Shown piece after piece: positions 16,997 through 25,149 of a stretch of 64,000 nucleotides of DNA; position 1 is the first letter of the stretch, and each line of letters begins with the position of its first letter. Source of the DNA: Paenibacillus senegalimassiliensis (GTDB lineage: Bacteria; Bacillota; Bacilli; Paenibacillales; Paenibacillaceae); NCBI RefSeq assembly GCF_001486585.1, contig NZ_LN909044.1, forward strand, positions 124,001 to 188,000, written 5' to 3'. Under the pieces are notes generated by a model. It had not been told where the DNA came from and did no database searches. It saw only the letters and a program-made list of their open reading frames with translations. The position numbers and the translations under genes are program-made.

Positions 16997-19024
16997 TTAA
17001 TGAAGCGCTGGAGCGCTCTCGGCTTCCTCCGTTGGGGCTTCTGCCCCTGCTCCGGCCATACCGCTGGCACTGCCACCATCAAATTGCAATGCGCCCAGCG
17101 TATAGCCTGCGTAAACAGGTACAAGCTCCTCGAATTGTTTGGATGATACCGTAGGGTCAGCCAATGCCGCTTTGTAGGCACGAACGATGGTGCCAAGCTG
17201 CTCTGGACGATAGGTGGCTCCTTCAATGCGGAACACGGATAAGCCAGCGTCCACCAGTTCCTTAACGGCTGGCATCAGGCAAAGCTCTTTGGCCATCATA
17301 AGATGATTCCGGCCGTGAACGTCCCGATACACCGGATTCTCGCCTTTATCAGTCATGAGCACCAGAATGCTATTGTCTACATAATGATTATCTTCTTCTC
17401 CGATTGACTGGAAGGTCTCCGCATTTTCATATAGATCATGCTCCATATACATCAGAGCTGGTGAACCGTGGACAATGACCTCCAGAGGTCCTGGCGTATG
17501 GGCTAACAAGCCCGTCAGGTCCTTCAGCGGCAGCTCCATGGATGCAGTCAAGCGGGTAACGCCCAGTTCACGGTAGAATGCCGCAGAGAGCGGATTGTAT
17601 ACGTTGAGGTTAAAGTCGCCAATGAGCGGATATCCTTTGTCCGCAAATTTGCGGATGGCGCCCAGGTTGGTAACCATCAAGCCATCAAGGGGCAATCGTT
17701 CTCCGGACAATAAACCATCATAGATTTCAAAATGCAGCTCAGTCATCATACGCGGGAGACACAGGACCAGCTTGGCATCGCCCTTCATAGAAGCCAGTGC
17801 CTTGATGTCTTCCTTGGTAAACGGACGATCCGGTTCGTACACATCGCCGGAGAGATAGATATAGTCTGCGCCCGCCTCCAAAGCCGCTTTGGCCTGCGAG
17901 AAATTATTCACATGCACAGACACACCTGGTTGTACAGTGCTCTTATCAGAGCCAGCTAGCTTCTTCTCATGGCCCACAGATGCCAATGCAGCGCGAATGA
18001 CGCCAACCCGCTTCTCGCCAAGTTCGCGTTCTGCGGTTGGCGTACTGAATACCTTGCCGGTGCTGTAAAATTTGCCGGTTCCCTCATAACGACGGTTAAT
18101 ATTAGTTAATCCCGGGCGTCCGAAGGCGTAGCCGGTAGAGAAATCACGTTTGCGGTTCTCATACAACAACTTGGTATCCTGACTGCGTTCAAAGCCAACA
18201 GGGTCATTAATGTAACGATCGATCGCATCACCATAAGCCTGAACCAGCATCAGTACAAAATCTACATCACGCATCCGACCTTCTATCTTAAAGGATGTAA
18301 TCCCTCCATGAATCAATTCAGGGATATGTTCATACATGAACATGTCTTTTACAGCCAGTGGGTATTCCGCAGGATACACGTTGCCATCCTTCTTCACCCG
18401 GTAATCCCAGCGACATGGCTTGAGACATTTCCCGCGGTTGCTGCTCATGCCAAATACCATGGAACTGAAATAACAGTTAGCCCCATGCACCGAGCACATA
18501 TCGCCATGAATGAAATATTCAAGCTCCATACCGGTCGCTTGTCTAAGATGCCGCGTAGTCATCAAATCCATTTCCCGCGAAGTGACTACCCGTGTAACGC
18601 CCAGTTCTTGCAGCGCACGAACCATTTCTACATTATGCACGTTCATCATGACCGAGGAATGCACCTTAATGCCAAGTCCCATTTCCCGAATTAAGGACAA
18701 GACGGCAAAATCCTGCACGATAATGGCATCCGGGCCGGCCGAATCCAGAAACTGCAAGTATGTCCGCGCCTCTTCAAGCTCACCTTCATTAAGCAGGTTG
18801 TTGACGGTGACGTATACCTTTTTCCCCAAACCATGAGCGATCCGGACCGCTTCCGTAATTTCCTCCAAGGTAAAATTATACCCTTTGCGCATTAAGCGCA
18901 TATTCAAGCTGGGACCACCCAGATAGACAGCGTCGCAGTTCGCTTCAATTACTTTTTTAAAAATTTCAAACGTCCCCACAGGTGCAAGCAGCTCTACTTC
19001 TTTTCCGTTAAAATAACGTGCCAC
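16997..19024 (-). CDS. Peptidase U32 family protein
   Basis: A 675-aa U32 family protein starting at GTG 19024, chosen because AAGGAGG lies 8 bases upstream; the open frame reaches 48 codons further but lacks a better site. The TIM-barrel part begins ELLAPVGTFEIFKKVIEANC, continues with IHGDMCSVHGANC, and has further Cys in GKCLKPCRW. These four Cys match the iron-sulfur ligands found in U32 enzymes that hydroxylate tRNA or rRNA (TrhP, RlhA) or ubiquinone rings (UbiU/UbiV). A second barrel-like half follows from about residue 370. True peptidase activity is doubtful. Its place between ECF genes and a ubiA-like gene raises the possibility of a quinone-related role. Confidence 0.87.
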   Translation of the reverse strand: MARYFNGKEVELLAPVGTFEIFKKVIEANCDAVYLGGPSLNMRLMRKGYNFTLEEITEAVRIAHGLGKKVYVTVNNLLNEGELEEARTYLQFLDSAGPDAIIVQDFAVLSLIREMGLGIKVHSSVMMNVHNVEMVRALQELGVTRVVTSREMDLMTTRHLRQATGMELEYFIHGDMCSVHGANCYFSSMVFGMSSNRGKCLKPCRWDYRVKKDGNVYPAEYPLAVKDMFMYEHIPELIHGGITSFKIEGRMRDVDFVLMLVQAYGDAIDRYINDPVGFERSQDTKLLYENRKRDFSTGYAFGRPGLTNINRRYEGTGKFYSTGKVFSTPTAERELGEKRVGVIRAALASVGHEKKLAGSDKSTVQPGVSVHVNNFSQAKAALEAGADYIYLSGDVYEPDRPFTKEDIKALASMKGDAKLVLCLPRMMTELHFEIYDGLLSGERLPLDGLMVTNLGAIRKFADKGYPLIGDFNLNVYNPLSAAFYRELGVTRLTASMELPLKDLTGLLAHTPGPLEVIVHGSPALMYMEHDLYENAETFQSIGEEDNHYVDNSILVLMTDKGENPVYRDVHGRNHLMMAKELCLMPAVKELVDAGLSVFRIEGATYRPEQLGTIVRAYKAALADPTVSSKQFEELVPVYAGYTLGALQFDGGSASGMAGAGAEAPTEEAESAPALH

Positions 19025-19089
19025 AGTTGTCTCCTCCTTACCAAAATCCATCTTCAAGCTAGTTTCTTTTCTTCTCTGTCTACTTGTTG

Positions 19090-19890
19090 CTAAATCCAAT
19101 GATATGCCACACTCGCTACGGCCAATAAAATATAGGAGACCACGAACCACGTATCCCGTTGCCTCCATGCCAGATAATGATACTCTGAACGCGCAGCACC
19201 AATGATGTAACCACGCGATTCCATCGACAGCACCAATTCCTCCGCACGGCGGAACGCACTAACCGTGACCGGTACCAGCAGTGATACCAGCATCCGTCCC
19301 TTCTCCTTCCAGGGAAGTTCCTTCAAATCGGCTCCCCGGGCAGCCTGGGCCTTCACGATCTTCTGCGTCTCATCGAGAATGGTTGGAATAAAGCGCAAAG
19401 CGATGCTCATCATCAGCGTAAGACGGTCCGCGGAAATACCAATGAGGCGCAGCGGCTTAAGTACGCCGTTCATCCCCTGATTTAACAGCCCAGGTGTGGT
19501 GGTGAACGTTAGAATTGCGGTAAATGAGACCAGCATGGCCATCCGTAAGGCGGCGATCCCTCCGCTGCTCAGGCCGGCCTGATAAAGCGTCCATGAGCCA
19601 ATCTGCCACAGTGGAGGACCTTCCTTCACCGCCAGGCATTGCACGATAAATATGAATACCATCAAGGTCCATAATGGCTTTGCCGCCTTCAAATAGTATT
19701 TGAGCGGAATGCGCGTGGACAACATATAAGCTAGCGAAAATATCGCGACCCCTGCCAGCGCAATCCAGGATTGAACGGCTACGATAGCCACAAGATAAAG
19801 GACCATGCCGGTCAGCTTGGCCCGCGGATCAACGCCGTGGACCCAAGAGCCCGTATCAATACTGCGTCCAAACAACAGCTTGTTGCGCAT
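19090..19890 (-). CDS. ecfT: ECF transporter membrane subunit EcfT
   Basis: A 266-aa membrane protein. It has about five hydrophobic segments and the two coupling helices typical of EcfT: KAQAARGADLK (an A-R-G motif) and VLSMESRGY. These dock on the two ATPases. The ATG at 19890 comes one base after the ecfA2 stop codon, with AGGGGG upstream; the open frame extends a further 24 codons inside ecfA2 and is not used. With ecfA1 and ecfA2 it makes a complete energizing module. No classical substrate-binding S component is next to it; in Listeria EET loci such a module moves flavin across the membrane. Confidence 0.88.
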   Translation of the reverse strand: MRNKLLFGRSIDTGSWVHGVDPRAKLTGMVLYLVAIVAVQSWIALAGVAIFSLAYMLSTRIPLKYYLKAAKPLWTLMVFIFIVQCLAVKEGPPLWQIGSWTLYQAGLSSGGIAALRMAMLVSFTAILTFTTTPGLLNQGMNGVLKPLRLIGISADRLTLMMSIALRFIPTILDETQKIVKAQAARGADLKELPWKEKGRMLVSLLVPVTVSAFRRAEELVLSMESRGYIIGAARSEYHYLAWRQRDTWFVVSYILLAVASVAYHWI

Positions 19891-19891
19891 A

Positions 19892-20824
19892 TTAGCCGTC
19901 CCCCTCTCTGGAAGTTTCAAGGCCCAGCGGGGCCTCTTCCTTAGGTAACGGTGTAACAGCATTCCCCACTTGATCCGACAAGACAGCCAGACGGTCGGCC
20001 AGCGACTCTGCGGTCAAGCACGGTTCTTCCTCTTCAAGCCCGTAATGTGCCGCTACTTCATTCCAATAGCGAATACAATCAGGAATGGCCAGACCGGATG
20101 CTTGCAATCGTCCTGCTTCCTGAACCAGTTCCTTCACACTTCCCTGAAACGACTTATGCCCATCCTCCATCACAATCCATTGATCGGCAAAGGGCAAAAT
20201 TTCTTCCATCCGGTGTGTAACGACCAGCACCGTCTTCCCCTCTTCGCGATGCAATCGCGACAGCATGCTGGCAAGCTCTGACCGGCTCTGCGGGTCCAGT
20301 GTCGCCGCCGGCTCATCCAGCGCAATGATATCGGGCTCCATGGCGAGCACCGAAGCGATCGCTACCTTACGCATCTGTCCACCGCTTAAGTGGAACGGAT
20401 TGCGCGGGAGAAATGAATCATCAAGGCCAACCAGTGACAGCGCTCTGCGGGCGCGCTGCTTGGCTTCATCCGGGGTACAACCAAAATTTAGCGGGCCGAA
20501 GCAAATGTCCTTCTCCACCGTATCTTCGAACAACTGCTGTTCAGGGAACTGAAATACCAGACCCACCCGGCGCCGCAACTCTCGCAGTGGAGGGGCTTTA
20601 TCACCGGCCTGCATCGTAACATCAAGCACCCGCAGCTTACCCTCTGTGGGCTTTAGAATTCCGTTAAAATGTTGCATCAGCGTCGATTTGCCCGAACCGG
20701 ACGCCCCGGCAATCCCGGCAAACACCCCCGTCTCCAGATGCAAACTGATTTGTTCGAGCGCACTATTTCGCCATAGGCTATGCTCGTCATAAGCAAAGCT
20801 CACCTGTTCAAAGTCAATGGACAT
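19892..20824 (-). CDS. ecfA2: ECF transporter ATPase EcfA2
   Basis: A 310-aa ABC ATPase. Walker A is GASGSGKST, the Q loop is VFQFPEQQLFEDTVEKDI, the signature is LSGGQMRKV, Walker B is IIALDEPAATLDP, and the H loop is VVTHRMEE. The Q-loop sequence FPEQQLF is characteristic of EcfA2. A C-terminal extension of about 60 residues follows the ATPase core. It ends one base before ecfT and begins 14 bases after ecfA1, so the three subunits are co-transcribed. Confidence 0.9.
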   Translation of the reverse strand: MSIDFEQVSFAYDEHSLWRNSALEQISLHLETGVFAGIAGASGSGKSTLMQHFNGILKPTEGKLRVLDVTMQAGDKAPPLRELRRRVGLVFQFPEQQLFEDTVEKDICFGPLNFGCTPDEAKQRARRALSLVGLDDSFLPRNPFHLSGGQMRKVAIASVLAMEPDIIALDEPAATLDPQSRSELASMLSRLHREEGKTVLVVTHRMEEILPFADQWIVMEDGHKSFQGSVKELVQEAGRLQASGLAIPDCIRYWNEVAAHYGLEEEEPCLTAESLADRLAVLSDQVGNAVTPLPKEEAPLGLETSREGDG

Positions 20825-20838
20825 CCCCGAGTCCCCCC

Positions 20839-21645
20839 TTATCCCCGCTCTAACTTAAGCTCTTTCGGGAGCTCCAGTCCACGTGTTCTTATAGCATGCT
20901 TTAATCGGATACGATAGGGGGCAATCAGCCGGCAGGAATCAAGCAAAGCTCCATCCTCAAACAGCTCTGCGGGGGACAGGTCAGCCACTACGCTGCCTCC
21001 TCCAAGCACAATGGCCCGGTCTGAAGCAAGAATCTCATCGGCATCATGTGTAATGGAGACCATTGTATAGTTACCGCTGCCCTGCATCTCTTCCAGTATA
21101 GCCAGTAGTTCTCCGCGAGCTTTCTCATCTAACATAGAAGAGGCCTCATCAAAAATAATGATGCCTGGCTCCATCGCTAAAATCGAAGCGACGGCCACCC
21201 GCTGTTTTTGCCCGCCGGAAAGATCCGCAGGATGTTTGGACAACAGATGGCCGATTTGCATTTTTTCCGCATATTCCTTTACACGTTCCACCATCTGCTC
21301 TCGCGGCAAGCAGCGGCCTTCCAGGCCAAAGGCAATATCCTCCTCAACTGTGGCTCCGATAAATTGATTGTCTGGGTTTTGAAAGACCATTCCAATACGT
21401 GGACGCAACCTGGCAACCGTATCCCGGTCCAGCCGGGTGCCCTCCACCCAGATTTCTCCGCCATTGACAGCGAGCAAGCCGCCAAGCAACTTGGCCAAGG
21501 TCGATTTGCCGCAGCCGTTAGGCCCCACTAGCGACACCCAGCTTCCCGAAGGGATATCGAGCGTGATTTCGTGAAGTACAGGATGGTCCGGATGATAGGC
21601 AAAAGACACTCGCTGCAATTCGTACGCCAGTCCATTCTCACTCAT
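20839..21645 (-). CDS. ecfA1: ECF transporter ATPase EcfA1
   Basis: A 268-aa ABC ATPase. Walker A is GPNGCGKST, the Q loop is VFQNPDNQFIGATVEEDI (the QNPDNQF form typical of EcfA1), the signature is LSGGQKQRV, Walker B is IIIFDEASSMLD, and the H loop is SITHDADE. It would pair with EcfA2 to power EcfT. It lies 48 bases after the eetB-like gene. Many Firmicutes carry a housekeeping ecfA1-ecfA2-ecfT beside rplQ-truA; this copy is in a different setting, which supports a dedicated role in the EET locus. Confidence 0.9.
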   Translation of the reverse strand: MSENGLAYELQRVSFAYHPDHPVLHEITLDIPSGSWVSLVGPNGCGKSTLAKLLGGLLAVNGGEIWVEGTRLDRDTVARLRPRIGMVFQNPDNQFIGATVEEDIAFGLEGRCLPREQMVERVKEYAEKMQIGHLLSKHPADLSGGQKQRVAVASILAMEPGIIIFDEASSMLDEKARGELLAILEEMQGSGNYTMVSITHDADEILASDRAIVLGGGSVVADLSPAELFEDGALLDSCRLIAPYRIRLKHAIRTRGLELPKELKLERG

Positions 21646-21693
21646 GGTTCTCTCTCCCCTCGGTATGCTAAAGCCAACGCTAGTTCAATTTGT

Positions 21694-22248
21694 TCAGTCC
21701 TTTTCGGTAAGAAAGCCTTCAAACAGCTCCAGCTTGGATAAAGCCGGGATCAAATATCTGACGGCAATCCCGACGGCGATGCCTGTCAACACGCCCATAA
21801 TCAGAAGCATCGGCAGGTAGTAAAAAATATTGGAGGTACGGAAATAAAAAGCCGCAGCGGTGAGCTGCCCCACATTATGCGCAATTCCGCCGACGATGCT
21901 GATTCCGATGACGCTCAGCTTTTTCCGGCCCACTGCAAGCAGGAACCACATGGCCGCAAAGCTGAATAGCGCCCCCATAATACTAAATAAGAAACTGGAA
22001 AAAGTTCCGAATATAAACGCTGTTAACAAGGTCTTTAACAACACCATCATCAGCGAGTCTCTCGCTCGCAGGAAGTACAGGCAGGTCAGGACCATAATAT
22101 TAGCCAAGCCAAGCTTGGCCCCTGGGACGCCCATATTAATAGGAATCGAAGCCTCAATCAGGCTTAATACGACAGAAACGGCCGCGAATATCGCAATAAT
22201 GACCGTTCTCTTTAACATCAAATTGGATTGCTCATTTAATGAGCGCAT
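21694..22248 (-). CDS. eetB: Gx transporter / EetB-like membrane protein
   Basis: A 184-aa membrane protein with about five hydrophobic segments. It matches the Gx-transporter family (also mislabelled heptaprenyl diphosphate synthase component I): SIPINMGVPGAKLGLANI near the N-terminus, an FGTFSSFLFSIMGALFSF segment, and GGIAHNVGQLTAAAF. The start overlaps the end of the eetA-like gene by 17 bases. In Listeria, EetB with EetA is required for flavin-based extracellular electron transfer; its exact task is not settled. A role as S-component-like partner of the following EcfA1/A2/T genes is my inference. Confidence 0.85.
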   Translation of the reverse strand: MRSLNEQSNLMLKRTVIIAIFAAVSVVLSLIEASIPINMGVPGAKLGLANIMVLTCLYFLRARDSLMMVLLKTLLTAFIFGTFSSFLFSIMGALFSFAAMWFLLAVGRKKLSVIGISIVGGIAHNVGQLTAAAFYFRTSNIFYYLPMLLIMGVLTGIAVGIAVRYLIPALSKLELFEGFLTEKD

Positions 22249-22624
22249 CTACATCGTCCCCTCCCCCGGTAGCTACTACTTCAACCATTAATTTGTGAGG
22301 AAGGCATACGATGGTCCCCCCGTTCCGATCAATAAAGCCAAAGGTTAAACACACTTTATCCGGGCAATCAGCGTCAATCATTTCAATACCATAGCTGTGA
22401 ACTTTGAGCTGGTTGTAACCAAACTCCGTGTTAATATCGATCGTCTGTTCTTCCCCGGTTAAAGCCACCGTCTTGAACAGCTTCCCGTCAACCGTAATTT
22501 TGGCAACTCGTTCTTCATTGTTGTGATTGTTTTCACTTGTGTTGTTGCCGAGCCATCTTGGCACCAAAAAAACCAAGGCGACCGCCACAATTAATCCGAT
22601 TAACAGGATATCTCCGCGTTTCAT
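22232..22624 (-). CDS. eetA: NusG domain II protein, EetA-like
   Basis: A 130-aa protein with an N-terminal membrane anchor (residues 5-24, ILLIGLIVAVALVFLVP) and an outside domain of NusG-domain-II type. The diagnostic part is DADCPDKVC... then GGTIVCLPHKLMVEV, with three Cys as in EetA proteins. In the Listeria EET locus, EetA works with EetB near the membrane surface. It is the first gene of the minus-strand unit of eight genes. A GGGAG site lies before the ATG. The promoter is described separately. Confidence 0.87.
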   Translation of the reverse strand: MKRGDILLIGLIVAVALVFLVPRWLGNNTSENNHNNEERVAKITVDGKLFKTVALTGEEQTIDINTEFGYNQLKVHSYGIEMIDADCPDKVCLTFGFIDRNGGTIVCLPHKLMVEVVATGGGDDVDALIK

Positions 22625-22669
22625 GGCAAACTCCCTTATTTTTTAAATATGTAAATCTTAGATTAACCT

Positions 22670-22713
22670 ATTATACATGGTCTTTCATGTCCTTAAGTGT
22701 GATTTATGTCTCT
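22670..22713 (-). promoter_or_regulatory. eetA promoter with degenerate Fnr-like site
   Basis: On the minus strand a perfect -10 TATAAT occupies 22675-22670, directly preceded by TG, with no good -35. Read on the plus strand, 22698-22713 is TGTGA-TTTATG-TCTCT, with one perfect half-site and a degraded other half; it matches 12 of 16 positions of the site before pplA. Its centre lies about 41-42 bases from the inferred start near 22664, the same spacing as at pplA. Joint oxygen control of both halves of the locus is inferred. Confidence 0.5.
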
Positions 22714-23138
22714 TTGTATTATGCTTTCTTTGCTTTTCACAAAATCATCACCTAAGAAGGTATATTATGGAACGATATCTGGCTATTTTAGCGCTTGTTT
22801 GCAGGAAGTGCAAGCAAGCATGGTTGCATTTTCTCCACAATCAAGTATACTAGATATTGAATTGTTAAAAAACCCGCTTGATCGTTCCTCAAAAGATTAT
22901 AACTCTCCTTATACCGTTTCGGTATGAAATTCCTATTTGAATGACCCAATAAGAGTAAGAATTTTAAGGTTTTTCTGATTCAAACTGGCGCGGTCATCGG
23001 AGCCGCAAGGACAAATGAGAGGTAGGGCTTTTGTTGTTTTAGAAATACGCTATTCGTTAGTTGTAGTCAAAGCAGGAACACCGGGGTGTCTTTCTACGTG
23101 TACAGGAAGACCTACGTAACAATACAGAGCATTAATTA
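22714..23138. other. Gap of about 425 bases with no recognised gene
   Basis: It lies upstream of eetA and downstream of the MerR gene. I see no convincing gene. A 73-codon plus-strand ORF at 22706-22927 has no ribosome site or family features. A 33-codon minus-strand GTG ORF near 23148-23047 (ending HPGVPALTTTNE) also lacks a ribosome site. A short ACACCGGGGTGT dyad lies near 23080. It may hold only promoter sequence. Confidence 0.5.
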
Positions 23139-23139
23139 A

Positions 23140-23184
23140 GAAGGAAATCACTTAGACTCAACTCTAAGTAATTTCCTTTTTATT
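23140..23184. terminator. Terminator after MerR gene
   Basis: GGAAATCACTTAGA and TCTAAGTAATTTCC form a 14-bp stem with one mismatch around a 6-base loop (CTCAAC). Plus-strand Ts follow (TTTTTATTTCC), and T-rich sequence lies on the minus side. It is positioned to end the minus-strand merR transcript. Confidence 0.75.
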
Positions 23185-23199
23185 TCCTGTGCGGAGCAT

Positions 23200-23610
23200 T
23201 CAAGGCTTCTTATGTTCCATCATAAATTTTAACGGATCATAACCAGCCTGCGGGGCAGCCAGATACGAATCATAGAAAGCAATCTTCAGATCAACCAAAT
23301 TCAGGTTTTTCTTGGAGTCCTCAATTTCCCGCTGGATGGCTTTACGATGGTTCTGCAACAGCTCTCTCCGTGCAGAAGCGGTGTCCGGACCTTGCATGAC
23401 TAAATCCATATATTCCTTGATGTTCTTGACCGGCATCCCTGAATTCTTCAGGCAGCAGATCAGCTTGATGACTTCCAGGTCGTTCTCACTAAATGTCCGG
23501 TTTCCGGTACTATTCCGATTGATAAAAGGCAAAAGTCCTTCTTTGTCATAATAGCGAATGGTATGGGCAGTAATATTGCAGGCCTCCGCCACCTCGTGGA
23601 TCGTGTACAT
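23200..23610 (-). CDS. MerR-family transcriptional regulator
   Basis: A 136-aa regulator. The winged HTH comes first (MYTIHEVAEACNITAHTIRYYDKEGLLPF), followed by a long dimerisation helix (RELLQNHRKAIQREIEDSKKNLNLVDLKIAFYD). There is no Cys-rich metal site, which suggests an organic or redox signal as in the AdhR/YyaN group. The start at 23610 has AAGGAG 9 bases upstream; the longer open frame (to 23748) runs into a MITE-like element and is not coding. It is divergent from the short-chain dehydrogenase, whose promoter carries a MerR-type dyad, so it probably controls that gene. Confidence 0.9.
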   Translation of the reverse strand: MYTIHEVAEACNITAHTIRYYDKEGLLPFINRNSTGNRTFSENDLEVIKLICCLKNSGMPVKNIKEYMDLVMQGPDTASARRELLQNHRKAIQREIEDSKKNLNLVDLKIAFYDSYLAAPQAGYDPLKFMMEHKKP

Positions 23611-23634
23611 AATCAATGTCTCCTTAAAAAGGTT

Positions 23635-23840
23635 GTTCAAAAAGTCGTCTTCCCATGACGAAGTTATTCGAGGAGTGAATTCGACATCGAATCTTGAATT
23701 CAGCCGGGCCAAGCGTATGCTTCCGTAGTATGTTTCCTTCTGAAACATTTGAGTTGCTCACGTACCCACTACGTACGCTCCGCTACTCAGCCCCTAGCTT
23801 CATCCAATCTTCTCGGTCCTAGAAACTCTACTTTTTGAAC
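23635..23840. mobile_element. MITE-like element, 206 bp
   Basis: It begins GTTCAAAAAGT (23635-23645) and ends with the exact inverse ACTTTTTGAAC (23830-23840), so 11-bp terminal inverted repeats enclose a 206-bp non-coding body. The body is GC-richer than its flanks and has internal dyads near 23760-23790. No target-site duplication is clear. It encodes no transposase, so movement would need one in trans. It starts only 24 bases before the merR ATG, so it has replaced or now supplies the merR promoter region. Confidence 0.65.
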
Positions 23841-23869
23841 ACGCACTAAAATAAGATAAATACCTTCGT

Positions 23870-23900
23870 TTGACTTAGACAGAACTCTAAATGCTACCCT
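23870..23900 (+). promoter_or_regulatory. MerR-type promoter/operator of the dehydrogenase gene
   Basis: TTGACT (23870-23875) and TACCCT (23895-23900) are separated by 19 bases, the long spacer of MerR-activated promoters. The spacer carries the dyad CTTAGA-CAGAAC-TCTAA, close to the CTTAGAGTTAACTCTAAG operators of AdhR-like regulators. The start point would lie near 23907. Confidence 0.6.
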
Positions 23901-23986
23901 TAGTATAAAGCACACCCGGGGACCGCTCAAGGCGCTTCATGTAGGGATGCGTTTTAATTTCCAATATAAAATGATAAGGAGAATGT

Positions 23987-24928
23987 ATGATGTCCGAAGG
24001 AATGAAGCGTGATTGGACTGCCATGGACATTCCCGCGCAAAAAGGCGTCACCGTTGTAATCACCGGGACCGGGGGAATTGGGTATGAAACTGCGTTGGAG
24101 ATGACTCGCGCAGGAGCCAACGTAATTATGGCTGGTCGGAACGATTCGAAAGGGAATGACGCGATCACCAAGATTGGCGACCTGGTTCCCGGAGGCATGA
24201 TTCGCTTTGAGAAGCTGGATTTGGCCGACCTTGAATCTGTTACAGCCTTTAGTGAACGCATGAAGTCACAACACAAAAGCATCGATGTATTAATTAACAA
24301 TGCCGCCGTCATGAGCCCGCCTCAGCGTAAGGTTACGAAGGATGGATTTGAGTTGCAATGGGGCACTAATTATCTTGGACATTTTGCCCTAACTGCACAA
24401 TTACTTCCCCTCTTAACAGCAGCAACTCAGCCTAGGGTAATCACCTTGAGTAGTGTAGCCCATCGTTCAGGTGCACTCAATTTTGATGATTTGCAATCGG
24501 AGCGTCAGTACAAACCCATGGAAGCCTACGCACAATCAAAACTGGCTTGCCTGATGTTTGCGCTGGAACTGCAACGTCGAAGCGATGCTGCGGGCTGGGG
24601 GATAAAGAGTCTGGCGGCACATCCGGGAATTTCAAGAACTGAATTAATCCCTAACGGATCTGGAAAAAACAGCCCGGCAGGCCTAGTTCGACGTTTATTC
24701 GGTCCATTCTTTTTCCAGCCAGCAGCTCATGGAGCCTGGCCCTCTCTTTTTGCCGCAACAGCAAAAGAAGCAACAGGGGGTACTTATTACGGACCCTCCA
24801 AGTTGAATGAGCTTAGAGGTTATCCCTCGGTAGCGAAGATCGCTCCGCAAGCCTTGGATACCAAGGCAGCCTCCAGACTATGGGAAGAATCTGAAAGGTT
24901 AACACAGAGCAGGCCCTGGCGTGAATAG
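23987..24928 (+). CDS. Short-chain dehydrogenase/reductase
   Basis: A 313-aa NAD(P)-dependent oxidoreductase of the retinol-dehydrogenase-like SDR group. Nucleotide-binding TGTGGIG near residue 27, NNAAVM after beta-4, the catalytic Ser in ITLSSVAHRSG, and the catalytic pair in YAQSKLA are all present. AAGGAG lies 5 bases before the first ATG and 8 before the second at 23990, so either may be used. It is transcribed divergently from the MerR regulator with a matching promoter. The substrate is unknown; aldehydes or ketones are typical. Confidence 0.88.
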   Translation: MMSEGMKRDWTAMDIPAQKGVTVVITGTGGIGYETALEMTRAGANVIMAGRNDSKGNDAITKIGDLVPGGMIRFEKLDLADLESVTAFSERMKSQHKSIDVLINNAAVMSPPQRKVTKDGFELQWGTNYLGHFALTAQLLPLLTAATQPRVITLSSVAHRSGALNFDDLQSERQYKPMEAYAQSKLACLMFALELQRRSDAAGWGIKSLAAHPGISRTELIPNGSGKNSPAGLVRRLFGPFFFQPAAHGAWPSLFAATAKEATGGTYYGPSKLNELRGYPSVAKIAPQALDTKAASRLWEESERLTQSRPWRE

Positions 24929-24990
24929 CTACTGCTTGTTTGGCTTAGAATAAGCTTGTCTTTCCAAACGAATGTAAAGGGGTGTTAAGC

Positions 24991-25149
24991 ATGCGTGAAG
25001 GATTAATTCCCACCGTTCTTGGAGCCGTAGTGTCAGCTTCTGCCGCATCTTTGCTCGGAAGCAAGTATAAGCTTGCCGCTACTGGTGTGCTTGGATTTGG
25101 CTTGGCCCATATCGTGCTCGGCGCCATAGATCTGATCGAGCACCGCTAA
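24991..25149 (+). CDS. Small membrane protein, 52 aa
   Basis: A short ORF starting MREGLIPTVLGAVVSASAAS, with a positively charged loop (GSKYK) and a second hydrophobic segment (VLGFGLAHIVLGAIDLIE) ending in HR. Two hydrophobic helices joined by a basic turn make a hairpin membrane topology likely. AAAGGGG lies about 8 bases before the ATG. Similar tiny proteins occur in Paenibacillus without known function; that is from memory. A hairpin at 25167-25192 follows. Confidence 0.7.
   Translation: MREGLIPTVLGAVVSASAASLLGSKYKLAATGVLGFGLAHIVLGAIDLIEHR

Noticed and set aside
16942..17226. 95-residue N-terminal extension of the aminotransferase
   Set aside because: It overlaps the U32 gene, has no family features, and a normal start with a ribosome site exists at 16941.
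23047..23148. 33-codon GTG ORF with a hydrophobic start, possible second signal peptide gene
   Set aside because: No ribosome site, overlaps the merR terminator, and no regulator gene next to it.
23611..23748. 46-residue N-terminal extension of the MerR regulator
   Set aside because: It is translation of the MITE-like element; the HTH starts at 23610 with a good ribosome site.
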